Assembly: GCA_001890945.1 (NCBI GenBank)
Contig: MLAX01000005.1
Coordinates: 496,001-560,000, forward strand
Origin: Alphaproteobacteria bacterium AO1-B
Lineage (GTDB): Bacteria; Pseudomonadota; Alphaproteobacteria; Rhizobiales; Stappiaceae
Length of the DNA stretch: 64,000 bases
Direction: 5' to 3'
A program made the position numbers and the translations under genes. Under the pieces are notes generated by a model. It was not told the origin of the DNA and did no database searches. It worked only from the letters and a program-made list of their open reading frames with translations. Each line of letters starts with the position of its first letter. Position 1 is the stretch's first letter. This document shows positions 1 through 9,013 of the stretch, in pieces.

Positions 1-582
1 ACACTCGTTGGTGCCATCGTGGGTCTGGCCTTCGGTGTTTTCACCCGCAACTATCTGCGGGCCAGTGAGGCCTACAAATCCCTGCGCGAAGAACAAATTG
101 CGCTTGTTCCGCAACTGATTGCGCAGGGTGAGACTGATCGGGTCGAGTTCAAATCATCGCTGCGGTGGGACGTTCAGGAAAACAGGATCAATCGCGGACT
201 AGAAAAGGTGATTGCGAAAACAATCGCCGGGTTCTTCAACGCCAAAGGCGGGCATCTGATTGTTGGTGTCGATGACGACGGCAAACCGCTTGGCCTTGCC
301 AAAGACCTTGCCACCCTGCGGAGCCCCGATCACGATGCCTTTGAGCGAACTGTCAATGATATCGTTTCGAAGAACCTTGGAGGTGATTTATGTCCCTATA
401 TTCATACGGTTTTTTCTAGTGTTGGCGGGGAAGATGTTGCGATGATCATCATCCGGCCGGCACCGCGCGCTGTGTACCTCGAAGAAGGCAAATCATCGAT
501 CTTCTACGTGCGCAGTGGCAATTCTACGCGCCAGCTCGATGTTCGCGAGGCGCTTAATTACGCAAACACACGATGGTCGTGA
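1..582 (+). CDS. AlbA_2 (Schlafen-type) domain protein, 5'-truncated by window edge
   Basis: The frame is open to base 1, so the true start lies outside the window; the GTG at 19 is internal. The visible 193 residues begin with a short hydrophobic stretch that looks like the end of a membrane segment. After a linker comes an AlbA_2 domain, recognised by DRVEFKSSLRWD and by the segment IAGFFNAKGGHLIVGVDDDG. AlbA_2 domains bind nucleic acids or nucleotides and often occur in regulators, but here the domain seems anchored to the membrane. No helicase or winged-helix tail follows, because the protein ends soon after the domain. The next gene starts 4 bases after the stop, which suggests co-transcription. 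The biochemical role is not known. Confidence 0.7.
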   Translation, partial: TLVGAIVGLAFGVFTRNYLRASEAYKSLREEQIALVPQLIAQGETDRVEFKSSLRWDVQENRINRGLEKVIAKTIAGFFNAKGGHLIVGVDDDGKPLGLAKDLATLRSPDHDAFERTVNDIVSKNLGGDLCPYIHTVFSSVGGEDVAMIIIRPAPRAVYLEEGKSSIFYVRSGNSTRQLDVREALNYANTRWS

Positions 583-586
583 CAGC

Positions 587-1348
587 GTGAGCCCGGTTGA
601 CTTCCTCGTTCCTCAAGACCTGTCGGGTCTGGCAACGCTGCTGCTGGTTGCTTGCAGCTTCCTCACATCTGCTTTGACGGCAGCCGTCGGTTTGGGCGGG
701 GGTATTGCTTTGATTGCGATCATGGCGCTGATCATGCCGCTGAATGCCCTGGTTCCCGTGCACGGCGTTGTCCAATTCGGCTCCAATGCGGGCCGGGCGA
801 TGGTCCAGATCAAACATGTCGATTGGCTAATAGCTGTTTGGTTCGCAATTGGAGCTGCGGCAGGGGCGGCGCTGGGAGGCTCCATCGCGGTTCAGTTGCC
901 GGCTGCTATCTTGAGAGCAGGGATCGCCCTGTTTGTCGTTTGGGTGGTTTGGGGCAGACCGCCGAAATTGGGCGGTATGAAAAAACGGGCCATGGCCGGC
1001 GCCGGTTTTGCGTCGACGTTCCTGTCCATGTTTTTCGGAGCCGCCGGGCCGATTGGCGGATCGGTGCTGTCTACGCTAGGTCTCACCCGCCATCAATTCG
1101 TTGCAAATCAAGCGGTTACGGCCATGATGATGCATGTCTTCAAGATTGCTGCTTTCGGCCTTCTGGGATTTGCATTTGCGCCCTGGCTGGGTCTTATCAT
1201 AGCGATGATCGCTAGCGGATTTCTTGGAACACTTGCAGGTAGCCAACTGCTTGGGCGGATGAATGAGCAGGCATTCAAAAAGGGATTCCGATGGGTGATG
1301 ACGGCCCTTGCATTGAACCTGATGCTTCAGGCGTTGGGTGTGTTTTGA
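587..1348 (+). CDS. TauE/SafE (DUF81) family permease
   Basis: A 253-residue, very hydrophobic protein with about eight predicted membrane helices. The glycine-rich first helix (TAAVGLGGGIALIAIM) and the similar mid-protein element (FFGAAGPIGGSVLSTLGLT) mark the two internal repeats of the TauE/SafE family. Relatives export sulfite, sulfoacetate or other small organic anions across the inner membrane. The frame can be extended to 515, but that would overlap the AlbA_2 gene. The GTG at 587, 4 bases after that gene's stop, is preferred. The substrate cannot be told from sequence; no sulfur-metabolism genes are nearby. Confidence 0.8.
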   Translation: MSPVDFLVPQDLSGLATLLLVACSFLTSALTAAVGLGGGIALIAIMALIMPLNALVPVHGVVQFGSNAGRAMVQIKHVDWLIAVWFAIGAAAGAALGGSIAVQLPAAILRAGIALFVVWVVWGRPPKLGGMKKRAMAGAGFASTFLSMFFGAAGPIGGSVLSTLGLTRHQFVANQAVTAMMMHVFKIAAFGLLGFAFAPWLGLIIAMIASGFLGTLAGSQLLGRMNEQAFKKGFRWVMTALALNLMLQALGVF

Positions 1349-1623
1349 CGGCGTCTTGAGCCGGCGCGGCGACAATAGAATTGATGGCCTCACGATAAAA
1401 ATTAACGGCGAGGAAACATCACGTTTCAAAAAACGCACCAGCTTCGAAACTCAAACCGGATAGTGTCAATTTTAGCAATCTCAACATATTGGATTGAAAC
1501 GGTTTTTTGTTGCCGTAACCAATTGATAACCAACAAGTAATTTCGCCGTCTAAGTTACACACATTGGCTGCGCGCCACAGATAAGCTTCAACCGTCAACA
1601 CCTTGAAAAACAAGGCTTACTTC

Positions 1624-3447
1624 ATGACGGCACAACCGGCGTTCGTCCCATTGCTGAATGGATTTCCAAGTACGCATGCTTTCCTTGAAAGCGCGGAAAC
1701 GCTCCTCGATTACGCGTTTCAGCCCATAGTTGATGCGCATTCCGGCGACGGATATGGATTTGAAGCGTTGCTGCGCAATGTGGGGCAACTTGGATTTCAA
1801 ACGCCTTGTGATGTCTTTGATTTCGCAGCAGATGCCGGTGTTCTGGTCGAGTTGGAATGTCTTTTAAGGAAAAAGGCGATCCGTAAGTTTGTCGCAATGC
1901 CCAATCGCGGCAAGACCAAACTGTTCCTGAACGTCGATGCCCGCCTGTTGGACGTCGACGGCTTCTTGTTCGACGAGACCCGGCTTCTGCTGGACGAGGG
2001 GGATCTGTCCGCCGCGCAGATTATCCTGGAGGTCAGCGAAACAGGGGACGTTAATGAGACGTGCCGGCTGAACGAGTTCACCAAACGCGGGCGCGAACTC
2101 GGGTTCGGTTTTGCAATCGACGATTATGGCCGCGGATACGCGCAGCTGAAATCCTTGTATGAGGTTGAGCCTGATATTTTGAAAGTGGACCGGTTTTTCA
2201 TCCAGTCAATCAACACCGACTCCCGCAAGCGTTTGATGGTGAAAACCGTCGTAGATATCGCCCATGTTCTTGGTATGCGCGTGGTCGCAGAAGGTGTTGA
2301 GACCACGCAGGAACTCGCGGTCTGCAAGGCAATCGGCTGCGACTTGATCCAGGGGTATCTGGTGTCGCGGCCGTTCCAGGATCTGGAAGAAGCGGAAATC
2401 CGTTATCCGGTTGTGGCCACAGCTGTGAAACGCACGCCAATGATGCCGCGGGACGATGCTGATCTGGTGGCCCGTGAAATCCGGCCGCTGGTGCCGCTTC
2501 AGGACAATGCCCGGATGGAGGAAGTCCTTAATCTGTTGCGGGCTGGCCGTGCTAATCCTTTCATTCCGGTGATCAATTCGAGCGGCGAACCCCGTGGTCT
2601 GATCCGGGAAAAGGATATCAAAACGTTCGTCTATATGCCGTTCGGTCGGGATCTTCTGCTCAACCCGGTGATGAGCAACAGCCTGGCGGCGTTTACGCAC
2701 CGGTGCCCGGTGGCCAACGTCAATACGCCGCTTGATCAGCTCGTTGCGATGGTCGCGGATGAAGATGATGAGGCCGGCGGCATTATCATCACGAAAAACG
2801 GCAAATACAGCGGCTTCCTGACAACAACATCCTTGCTGAAAATCTCAAATGAAGTCCGGATGCGGGCAGCGGAAAACCAGAACCCGTTGACCAAAATGCC
2901 CGGCAACGCGCTGATCATTCAATATGTCCAAAACGATGCCCAAAGTCCGGACATAGAGCGGTCATTTTGCTATCTCGATTTCGATAACTTCAAGCCGTTC
3001 AATGATGCCTATGGCTTCACGCTTGGAGACCGGGCACTGCTGTTGTTCTCCGAATTGATGAAGCGCATGGCGACCAGTGAGAACGTGTTTGCCGGCCATA
3101 TTGGCGGGGACGACTTTTTCATTGGCGCCCGCGGGCGGACGTCGGAAGAAATGCGGCGGATGGTCTATGATCTGCAAGAGGAATTCCGCCATCAGGCAGA
3201 GAGCCTCTATGATCCGGCGGACCGGCTTCAGGGGTACATTGAGGCGTCTGACCGCCACGGTATTTCAAGGAAGTTTCCGCTCCTGCGCTGTTCGGCAGCC
3301 ATTTTGCACCTGCCGGTCGGCCTGAGTGTCGATCGCAAGGACATCCTGGGCCGCCAGATCGCAAGCTTGAAAAGTGAAGCGAAGGGCAATCCGGTTGGCA
3401 TTGCCGAAGCAACGCTCGGACAACTTTTCCAGCAGCCCGTGCACTGA
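1624..3447 (+). CDS. EAL-CBS-GGDEF cyclic-di-GMP signalling protein
   Basis: A 607-residue cytoplasmic protein. The EAL domain (about residues 30-270) keeps the signature residues of active c-di-GMP phosphodiesterases: EALLR near residue 47, the Asn of FLNVDARL, the Glu of LEVSETG, the double Asp of AIDDYGRGYA, the Lys of ILKVDRF, the Glu of VAEGVET and the Gln of IQGYLVSRP. Two CBS motifs follow (about 280-410); these usually bind adenine nucleotides. A GGDEF domain with the variant GGDDF (G494-F498) closes the protein. No RxxD inhibitory site precedes GGDDF, so cyclase activity is uncertain and phosphodiesterase activity is more likely. The ATG at 1624 is preferred over TTG 1603 because of an upstream AAGG. 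Confidence 0.85.
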   Translation: MTAQPAFVPLLNGFPSTHAFLESAETLLDYAFQPIVDAHSGDGYGFEALLRNVGQLGFQTPCDVFDFAADAGVLVELECLLRKKAIRKFVAMPNRGKTKLFLNVDARLLDVDGFLFDETRLLLDEGDLSAAQIILEVSETGDVNETCRLNEFTKRGRELGFGFAIDDYGRGYAQLKSLYEVEPDILKVDRFFIQSINTDSRKRLMVKTVVDIAHVLGMRVVAEGVETTQELAVCKAIGCDLIQGYLVSRPFQDLEEAEIRYPVVATAVKRTPMMPRDDADLVAREIRPLVPLQDNARMEEVLNLLRAGRANPFIPVINSSGEPRGLIREKDIKTFVYMPFGRDLLLNPVMSNSLAAFTHRCPVANVNTPLDQLVAMVADEDDEAGGIIITKNGKYSGFLTTTSLLKISNEVRMRAAENQNPLTKMPGNALIIQYVQNDAQSPDIERSFCYLDFDNFKPFNDAYGFTLGDRALLLFSELMKRMATSENVFAGHIGGDDFFIGARGRTSEEMRRMVYDLQEEFRHQAESLYDPADRLQGYIEASDRHGISRKFPLLRCSAAILHLPVGLSVDRKDILGRQIASLKSEAKGNPVGIAEATLGQLFQQPVH

Positions 3448-3591
3448 GGCCTGCTTATAACTTACGCAGCGCGCTTGACCTTTCCGTAGGCGTTGCTTGA
3501 GTTCTTTGCAACATCCCGCGCCTTGCCAGAAAGCGGCAGGCGCGGTAACCCAACGCCATCTGTTTCTATAATCTGCGGGATGGTACGCCAA

Positions 3592-4704
3592 ATGGGCTCT
3601 CAAAACTTGCTGCTTTTGCCGGGTGACGGCATCGGCCCGGAAATCATGGTCGAAGTGAAAAAGGTCATTGCCTGGTTTAACGCCAAAGGCGGTATGGCTT
3701 TTGAAACCGACGAAGGTCTTGTGGGCGGGTCCGCCTATGATGCGCATGGGCAATCCATTTCCGAAGAAGACATGGCGAAAGCCATGGCGGCGGATGCTGT
3801 GATTTTCGGTGCGGTGGGCGGTCCGAAGTGGGACAATGTGGCCTACGAAGTTCGCCCGGAAGCCGGCCTTCTGCGCCTTCGCAAGGACATGGAGCTGTTC
3901 GCCAACCTGCGGCCGGCGATCTGTTATCCGGCACTTGCCGATGCTTCCTCGCTCAAGAAGGACGTGATCGAGGGCCTCGACATCCTGATCGTTCGGGAAC
4001 TGACTGGCGGTGTCTATTTCGGGGAGCCAAAGGAAATCACGGATCTCGGCAACGGCCAGAAACGCGGTGTCGATACGCAGGTGTATGACACCTACGAAAT
4101 CGAGCGGATTTCCAAGGTCGCATTCGAGCTGGCACGCACGCGGGACAACAAAGTCACGTCCATGGAAAAGCGGAACGTGATGAAGTCCGGCGTTCTCTGG
4201 AACGAAGTCGTGACGCAGACCCACAAGAACGGTTTTGAAGACGTCACTCTGGAGCACATGCTGGCGGACGCCGGTGGCATGCAGCTCGTGCGCTGGCCGA
4301 AGCAGTTCGACGTGATCGTCACCGACAACCTGTTCGGTGATATGCTGTCAGACGTTGCCGCCATGCTGACCGGGTCCTTGGGCATGCTGCCGTCCGCTTC
4401 GCTCGGTGCGCCGGACGCTAAGACGGGCAAGCGCAAGGCGCTTTATGAGCCGGTTCACGGCTCTGCTCCGGACATTGCCGGCACGGGTGCGGCCAACCCG
4501 ATTGCGATGATCGCATCCTTCGGAATGGCTCTGCGCTATTCCTTTGAGGAAGTTGCAGCAGCTGATCTTCTGGACAAGGCCATTGCCAACGCTTTGGACA
4601 AAGGCCTACGCACCAAGGACATCGCAGCTGAAGGCGAAGCCACTGTGTCGACCGCTGAAATGGGCGATGCCATCGTCGCCGAGCTGGACGCTCTTAAGGG
4701 CTAA
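3592..4704 (+). CDS. leuB: 3-isopropylmalate dehydrogenase
   Basis: LeuB oxidises and decarboxylates (2R,3S)-3-isopropylmalate to 2-oxoisocaproate with NAD+, the third step of leucine synthesis. The 370-residue length is normal. Visible motifs are [13 protein letters not shown] at the N-terminus, the substrate-binding arginines in [30 protein letters not shown], the metal-binding aspartates in [20 protein letters not shown], and the NAD-binding loop [19 protein letters not shown]. The frame extends to 3493, but conservation begins at residue 3 if ATG 3592 is used; ATG 3580 is a second possibility. It appears monocistronic and ends in a strong terminator. Confidence 0.97.
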   Translation: MGSQNLLLLPGDGIGPEIMVEVKKVIAWFNAKGGMAFETDEGLVGGSAYDAHGQSISEEDMAKAMAADAVIFGAVGGPKWDNVAYEVRPEAGLLRLRKDMELFANLRPAICYPALADASSLKKDVIEGLDILIVRELTGGVYFGEPKEITDLGNGQKRGVDTQVYDTYEIERISKVAFELARTRDNKVTSMEKRNVMKSGVLWNEVVTQTHKNGFEDVTLEHMLADAGGMQLVRWPKQFDVIVTDNLFGDMLSDVAAMLTGSLGMLPSASLGAPDAKTGKRKALYEPVHGSAPDIAGTGAANPIAMIASFGMALRYSFEEVAAADLLDKAIANALDKGLRTKDIAAEGEATVSTAEMGDAIVAELDALKG

Positions 4705-4727
4705 GCAATTCCTTGTTTGCACCCAAG

Positions 4728-4760
4728 GCCGTCACCGGGTATCCCGGTGGCGGCTTTTTC
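4728..4760 (+). terminator. Rho-independent terminator of leuB
   Basis: A 12-bp stem (4728-4739 paired with 4743-4754, with one G-T wobble) closes a 3-base loop and is followed directly by TTTTT, 24 bases after the leuB stop. Confidence 0.9.
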
Positions 4761-4781
4761 TTTGTTTGACCTGAGACTGTT

Positions 4782-5201
4782 ATGATCGAAGATAAAATCG
4801 CTCCGTTTCTCGGTACCTGGATCCTTGATTCTGAGGCCAGCGAATTCGAGCAAGGCGATCCGCCCAAAAGTGCGACGCTGAAGATTGAAGACAATTTCGG
4901 CATGGCGGTTTTCACCATGAACCAGGTTTCAGCTGATGGAGATGTCACCAACGACAGCTTTGAAGCCGTTCCCGATGGGCCTGAAGTCAAGCTCGGGAAA
5001 AGCGGCTTGGTCGATGCCATGCGGCTGGTCTTTGCAAATGACCGCAATCTGGTGTCCGAGGCCCGGCGCGGAGGCCTCACCATCATGAAAGCGGAGCGGG
5101 AGCTTTCCGAAGATGGGAGAACCCTCACCGTGACCCAGACCGTGCACCTCGTCGACGTCGCGAGCTTTACAAACGTGTCGATCTACCGCCGCGCGCAATA
5201 G
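4782..5201 (+). CDS. Small beta-rich protein of unknown function, lipocalin-like
   Basis: A 139-residue protein without signal peptide or membrane segment. The opening FLGTWILDSEASEF and the C-terminal SEDGRTLTVTQTV strand pattern resemble small lipocalin/DUF1579-like barrel proteins, where a 'GTW' motif starts the first strand. No catalytic residues can be named. It lies alone between the leuB terminator and the intergenic region ahead of the chemoreceptor. The lipocalin-like assignment rests on pattern only. Confidence 0.6.
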   Translation: MIEDKIAPFLGTWILDSEASEFEQGDPPKSATLKIEDNFGMAVFTMNQVSADGDVTNDSFEAVPDGPEVKLGKSGLVDAMRLVFANDRNLVSEARRGGLTIMKAERELSEDGRTLTVTQTVHLVDVASFTNVSIYRRAQ

Positions 5202-5377
5202 GTTCCGGGAATCAGTTCCGGTGGTGGTCGATTGTTACCAGCCTCCAATGTTTTCGGAATTCTTGGCGGACAATTTCAAGCTACCCGAATTTATATCGAC
5301 CTCCCTGACCTCTTTCTGATGCGGCCTTAGAGATATATGCGTAGGTTGCATAAAATTTGAGAAATGCAACCGAAGAT

Positions 5378-5394
5378 TTAATAATGTATTAACC
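5378..5394 (+). promoter_or_regulatory. CtrA-type box upstream of chemoreceptor gene
   Basis: TTAA-N7-TTAACC (TTAA at 5378-5381 and 5389-5392) matches the full alphaproteobacterial CtrA consensus. It lies 40 bases before the start of the chemoreceptor gene. CtrA is known to drive flagellar and chemotaxis genes in this class; occupancy here is inferred. Confidence 0.55.
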
Positions 5395-5432
5395 GTACTC
5401 ACCAACCCTCGCGTGTAATTAGGGAGGGTTCC

Positions 5433-7595
5433 ATGTGGGATCGTTTGTCTATTCGTTTTAAGATTCCAGCTGCGATTCTGGGTTTTGCACTGGCCGTTGG
5501 CGCGGGCATTGGCCTGAGCAGTTATTTTTCTGCATCCAGCGAAATTCAAAAGCTGACAAAGAGCCGGTTGGAAGCGATTGCAACCAACCGTGTTAGCGAG
5601 CTGTCAGACTATTTGCACACCATCGAAGCAGATCTGAAGCTCGTCAGTACGCTCCCGTTCGCGCACGATGCTCTGTCAGCCTTTGATGGTGCTTGGCAAG
5701 AGATTGAAGGCGATCATACAGAGATCCTGAAGGCTGCCTATATACGCGACAATCCACATCCGCTTGGAGAAAAACATCTCCTTGATACCGCTGGAGGCGA
5801 AACCGCCTATGACGCGGCTCACGCGGAGTTTCATCCCTGGTTTCGGGAATTTCTGCTCGAACGCGGCTACTACGATGTTTTCCTGTTCAACCCGGACGGC
5901 GACCTGATCTACACGGTCTTCAAGGAAGAAGACTATGCGACCAATTTCAAGGTGGGTGGTCCGTGGTCTGATACGGATCTCGGGCGAGCGTTTCGTGCGG
6001 CAAATGATGGTCCTGCGGATGCGATCCACTTCTTTGACTTTGCGCCCTACGGACCGAGCCATGGTGCACCGGCCAGTTTCATCTCCATGCCGATAATCGA
6101 AGATGGCGAGAGAGCGGGCGTTCTCGTCTTCCAAATGCCGATTGACCGGATCAATCAACTGATGAACCGGTCTGCCGGATTGGGGGACAGCGGCGAAACG
6201 CTGATTGTCGGGTCGAACGGGTTCCTACGGAACAATTCCAGGTTCACGGATGGGAACGACATACTTGAAACCCAATTCCAAACCGAAGCGTCGGATGCGG
6301 CCTTGAATGGCCAGACGAAAGTCATGATCGGTCCGGCGCACCGGGATGGGCGTTTCATTCAGGTCGGCAAGTCTTTTGAGTACCAAGGTGTGACATGGGC
6401 GGTTTTGGCAATGCAGTCCGAAGCCGAAGCAATGACGCCATTGACCGATCTCAAGTTCTGGATGGGGATTGCGGGTGTTGTCTTGTTCGCCTTTGCCGGA
6501 GTGGGCGGATATCTGCTGGCATTGACTTTCACCCGTCCGCTTGGACAACTGATCGGCAACATCCGGGATCTGATCGACGGACGTCTCGACACCGTGGTCG
6601 AAAATGATGACCGGGCTGACGAGCTTGGAGACATGAAACGGGCGATGAAGGTGTTTCGCGACAACGCCCTTGAGGTGAAGCGAGGCGAGGCTGCGGCGCA
6701 GGAACGCCGTGCGCAGGAAGACGTGCGTAGATCCGAGATGGACAGGCTGGTCAATCGTTTCAAAACTCAGATCTCTGACATCCAGTCGCAGCTGTCGACG
6801 CAAACGGACGTCATGAGTGCGACGTCGGAAAAACTGGTGGGGATCGCGGAGGCATCTTCAGACTCCGCTGATGGAGCGCTCGCAGCGGCACGGTTGTCTG
6901 ACGACAGCGTTCAGTCGTCCGCGTCCGCTGCCGAGGAACTCAGGATTTCCATTCAGGAGATCAATCAACACACAACCCGTGCATTAAGCATCACTCGTGG
7001 GGCGGCCGAGACGGCAAAATCGACGGATACCGATGTCAAGGAGCTCGCCGGAACGGCGGAAAAGATCGGCGATGTCATCAATATGATCCGTGACATTGCA
7101 GAGCAAACCAACCTTCTTGCGTTGAACGCGACGATAGAAGCGGCCCGTGCCGGTGAAGCGGGGAAAGGTTTTGCCGTTGTGGCGGCTGAGGTGAAAGAAC
7201 TGTCGACGCAAACCGCAAAAGCAACCGACGAGATTTCATCTCAGGTCGCGGCCGTTCAATCGTCCACCAACCGTGCGGTAGAGGCAATCCAGTCCATCGG
7301 ACAGCACATGGATACGGTTGAAGAGGTGACCGCGGGAATTGCCTCTGCTGTCGAGGAGCAAGGCGCTGCAACAGGTGAAATCAGCGAGGCCATGGCGCGC
7401 GCGGCCCAAAGCAGCCGCAGCGCAACTGATAACGTCAATGTCCTGCAAAATGCCATCACGGAAACGCGCGGCAGTTCCAATGAAGTCGAAGAACTCAGCC
7501 GTGTTTTGGCGGATGTGAGCAGTTCCCTGAGCAAGGCGGTCGACGACTTTTTGAACAGCGACATCTGGGAAAACGATCAGGACAAGGCTGCCTGA
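5433..7595 (+). CDS. Methyl-accepting chemotaxis protein with periplasmic Cache-like sensor
   Basis: A 720-residue transmembrane chemoreceptor. TM1 is at about residues 11-33 and is followed by a large periplasmic region (about 34-340) with Cache-like features. TM2 ([16 protein letters not shown]) leads to a HAMP domain ([16 protein letters not shown]) and a cytoplasmic coiled-coil signalling domain. The CheA/CheW-contact hairpin is typical: [19 protein letters not shown] then [15 protein letters not shown]. There is no C-terminal CheR/CheB-docking pentapeptide (the end is ENDQDKAA). RBS AGGGAGG lies just before ATG 5433. Ligand unknown. No che genes are nearby, so it is an orphan receptor. 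A CtrA-type box upstream suggests cell-cycle or motility control. Confidence 0.93.
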   Translation: MWDRLSIRFKIPAAILGFALAVGAGIGLSSYFSASSEIQKLTKSRLEAIATNRVSELSDYLHTIEADLKLVSTLPFAHDALSAFDGAWQEIEGDHTEILKAAYIRDNPHPLGEKHLLDTAGGETAYDAAHAEFHPWFREFLLERGYYDVFLFNPDGDLIYTVFKEEDYATNFKVGGPWSDTDLGRAFRAANDGPADAIHFFDFAPYGPSHGAPASFISMPIIEDGERAGVLVFQMPIDRINQLMNRSAGLGDSGETLIVGSNGFLRNNSRFTDGNDILETQFQTEASDAALNGQTKVMIGPAHRDGRFIQVGKSFEYQGVTWAVLAMQSEAEAMTPLTDLKFWMGIAGVVLFAFAGVGGYLLALTFTRPLGQLIGNIRDLIDGRLDTVVENDDRADELGDMKRAMKVFRDNALEVKRGEAAAQERRAQEDVRRSEMDRLVNRFKTQISDIQSQLSTQTDVMSATSEKLVGIAEASSDSADGALAAARLSDDSVQSSASAAEELRISIQEINQHTTRALSITRGAAETAKSTDTDVKELAGTAEKIGDVINMIRDIAEQTNLLALNATIEAARAGEAGKGFAVVAAEVKELSTQTAKATDEISSQVAAVQSSTNRAVEAIQSIGQHMDTVEEVTAGIASAVEEQGAATGEISEAMARAAQSSRSATDNVNVLQNAITETRGSSNEVEELSRVLADVSSSLSKAVDDFLNSDIWENDQDKAA

Positions 7596-7604
7596 TCCAG
7601 GCAG
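7588..7604 (+). terminator. Possible weak terminator hairpin after chemoreceptor
   Basis: CTGCCTG-ATC-CAGGCAG forms a perfect 7-bp stem that overlaps the stop codon of the chemoreceptor gene. No T-tract follows, so terminator function is uncertain. Confidence 0.3.
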
Positions 7605-7716
7605 ACCGGAGCAGGTTGGTGTTGGGAACTCCTTTGGATGCTTGCAGATGCAGCGTTGGAAATGACTGTTGCCCGTGATAGCGGTGCGAGCTCCGTTCCC
7701 GCAGGATAGCGTCTTC

Positions 7717-8106
7717 ATGAAACAGTTTATCAGTGCCGTGTCACTTCTCGTACCGGACTATGACGAAGGGTTGGAATTTTACGGCAACGTGCTCGGTTTT
7801 CAGGTGATTGAAGACACGGAGTTGGAGCCTGGCAAGCGCTGGATCCTGGTTGCCCCTTCTGGTAGCACGGAAACGCGGCTTCTCCTTGCCAAGGCAGATG
7901 GGCCGAAGCAGCAGGCGGCCATCGGCAACCAGACCGGCGGACGGGTGTACATGTTTCTAACGACCGATGACTTCGATCGGGATTACGCCGCTATGTCGAA
8001 GAAGGGTGTCCAGTTTCTGGAGGCCCCGCGGCGCGAACCTTATGGCACAGTGGCCGTGTTTCAGGATCCGTTTGGAAACAAATGGGATCTGATCCAGCCA
8101 GCGTGA
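7717..8106 (+). CDS. VOC (glyoxalase/bleomycin-resistance fold) family protein
   Basis: A 129-residue single-module VOC protein. The start pattern (AVSLLVPDYDEGLEFYGNVLGF) and the C-terminal metal-site strand (VAVFQDPFGNKWDLIQP) are typical of the family. VOC members include glyoxalase I, extradiol dioxygenases and antibiotic-binding proteins, so the reaction cannot be fixed. ATG 7717, with AGGA about 10 bases upstream, is chosen over an upstream TTG at 7669. It converges with the marR gene, separated by 11 bases. Confidence 0.85.
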   Translation: MKQFISAVSLLVPDYDEGLEFYGNVLGFQVIEDTELEPGKRWILVAPSGSTETRLLLAKADGPKQQAAIGNQTGGRVYMFLTTDDFDRDYAAMSKKGVQFLEAPRREPYGTVAVFQDPFGNKWDLIQPA

Positions 8107-8117
8107 GACCGGGATAC

Positions 8118-8558
8118 CTAGCCGGCCTGCATTGAGGCAATTGCCCGGCGCATGAATTCCAGAAACTGCGCAATCTCTTCTTCTGTGAAATCGTCCAGCG
8201 CAACGGCGTTTTGCGCCATGGCGGCATCGATGGCATCGTCCTTGAGTGCACGCGCCTTAGGTGTGAGATGGATCCGCTGAACCCGGCCGTCTTCGTCACA
8301 CGGTTTGCGTATCACGAGACCATCACGCTCCATTCTGGACAAAGTGTTGGCAAGAGTTGCCTGCTCAATGTCGAGCGCGGCGACCAGGTCTTTCTGCGTC
8401 TGGCCTTCCTTCTGCCACAACGCGACAAGTGCCGGGAATTGGCCGGTTGCTAACCCGAGGGGTTTGATCCTCCGTTGAAGGCCGGACGCAAACAGGCGCG
8501 CCATATGATTTGCCAGATATCCGGCTGAAGAATTTTTTTCGAATGTCATGTCTTGCAT
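8118..8558 (-). CDS. MarR family transcriptional regulator
   Basis: A 146-residue winged-helix DNA-binding protein. The recognition helix region (LVAALDIEQATLANTLSRME) and the wing (DEDGRVQRIHLT) are typical of MarR. Dimerisation helices flank this core. It is divergent from the exported ABM-fold/cytochrome b561 pair. A 14-bp-arm inverted repeat lies in the 59-base gap, so autoregulation and repression of the divergent pair are likely. The effector is unknown; MarR proteins near redox genes often sense phenolics or oxidants. Two near-equivalent ATG starts exist (8558 and 8549), neither with a strong RBS. Confidence 0.9.
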   Translation of the reverse strand: MQDMTFEKNSSAGYLANHMARLFASGLQRRIKPLGLATGQFPALVALWQKEGQTQKDLVAALDIEQATLANTLSRMERDGLVIRKPCDEDGRVQRIHLTPKARALKDDAIDAAMAQNAVALDDFTEEEIAQFLEFMRRAIASMQAG

Positions 8559-8567
8559 ATACGATAC

Positions 8568-8601
8568 ATAGCATACTATATAAATAAATATAGCTTGCTA
8601 T
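8568..8601. promoter_or_regulatory. Inverted-repeat operator between marR and ABM/b561 genes
   Basis: Arms ATAGCATACTATAT (8568-8581) and ATATAGCTTGCTAT (8588-8601) match in 12 of 14 positions as an inverted repeat around a 6-base AT spacer. The size and the position in the divergent promoter fit a MarR operator. Confidence 0.65.
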
Positions 8602-8617
8602 TTAATGGAGATTGCAA

Positions 8618-9013
8618 ATGCTCAGTAAACGAACCACCCGGACTCTCGCGATTGCTGCATCGGCCCTGTCAGTTTCCGCTCAAACGCCAGCGCAGGAGTT
8701 GTCACCCAAAGAACCGGTTACGCTCATAAATGCGTTTGAAGTGCCGGCGGACCAGGTTGAGACAACGATTGAAGGCTGGAAATCTGCGCGCGCTTTTCTG
8801 GAAACCCAGCCGGGCTACATCGAAACCCAGCTTCACAGATCAATCATGCCGAAAGCGAGGTTCCAGCTTGTGAATGTTGCAAGGTGGGAGAGTGCCAATG
8901 ACTATGCCGCGGCAATCCAAAAATACCGTGAGAGCGGCGCTGCGGGTGCGCTCAAGGGGACTGTGTTTCATGCAGCACTCTACGTGCCGATCGAACAGGA
9001 GGATGGGTCGTGA
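8618..9013 (+). CDS. Exported ABM-fold (antibiotic biosynthesis monooxygenase-like) protein
   Basis: A 131-residue protein with an N-terminal signal peptide (residues 1 to about 25, with a likely cut near SAQTPAQE). It is followed by an ABM/dimeric ferredoxin-like domain: VTLINAFEVPADQVETTIEGW, then the tail VFHAALYVPIE. Cytoplasmic ABM proteins are cofactorless oxygenases or heme-degrading enzymes; an exported form coupled to a cytochrome b561 is less usual. RBS GGAG sits 7 bases before ATG 8618. The stop overlaps the start of the next gene (TGATG), so the two are translationally coupled. A periplasmic redox or heme/quinone role is inferred from the partner only. Confidence 0.75.
   Translation: MLSKRTTRTLAIAASALSVSAQTPAQELSPKEPVTLINAFEVPADQVETTIEGWKSARAFLETQPGYIETQLHRSIMPKARFQLVNVARWESANDYAAAIQKYRESGAAGALKGTVFHAALYVPIEQEDGS

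Noticed and set aside
3265-4257. A 330-residue minus-strand open frame opposite leuB and the EAL-GGDEF gene
   Set aside because: It is a high-GC antisense shadow that crosses two strongly supported genes; the sequence is His/Arg-rich and unlike any protein family.
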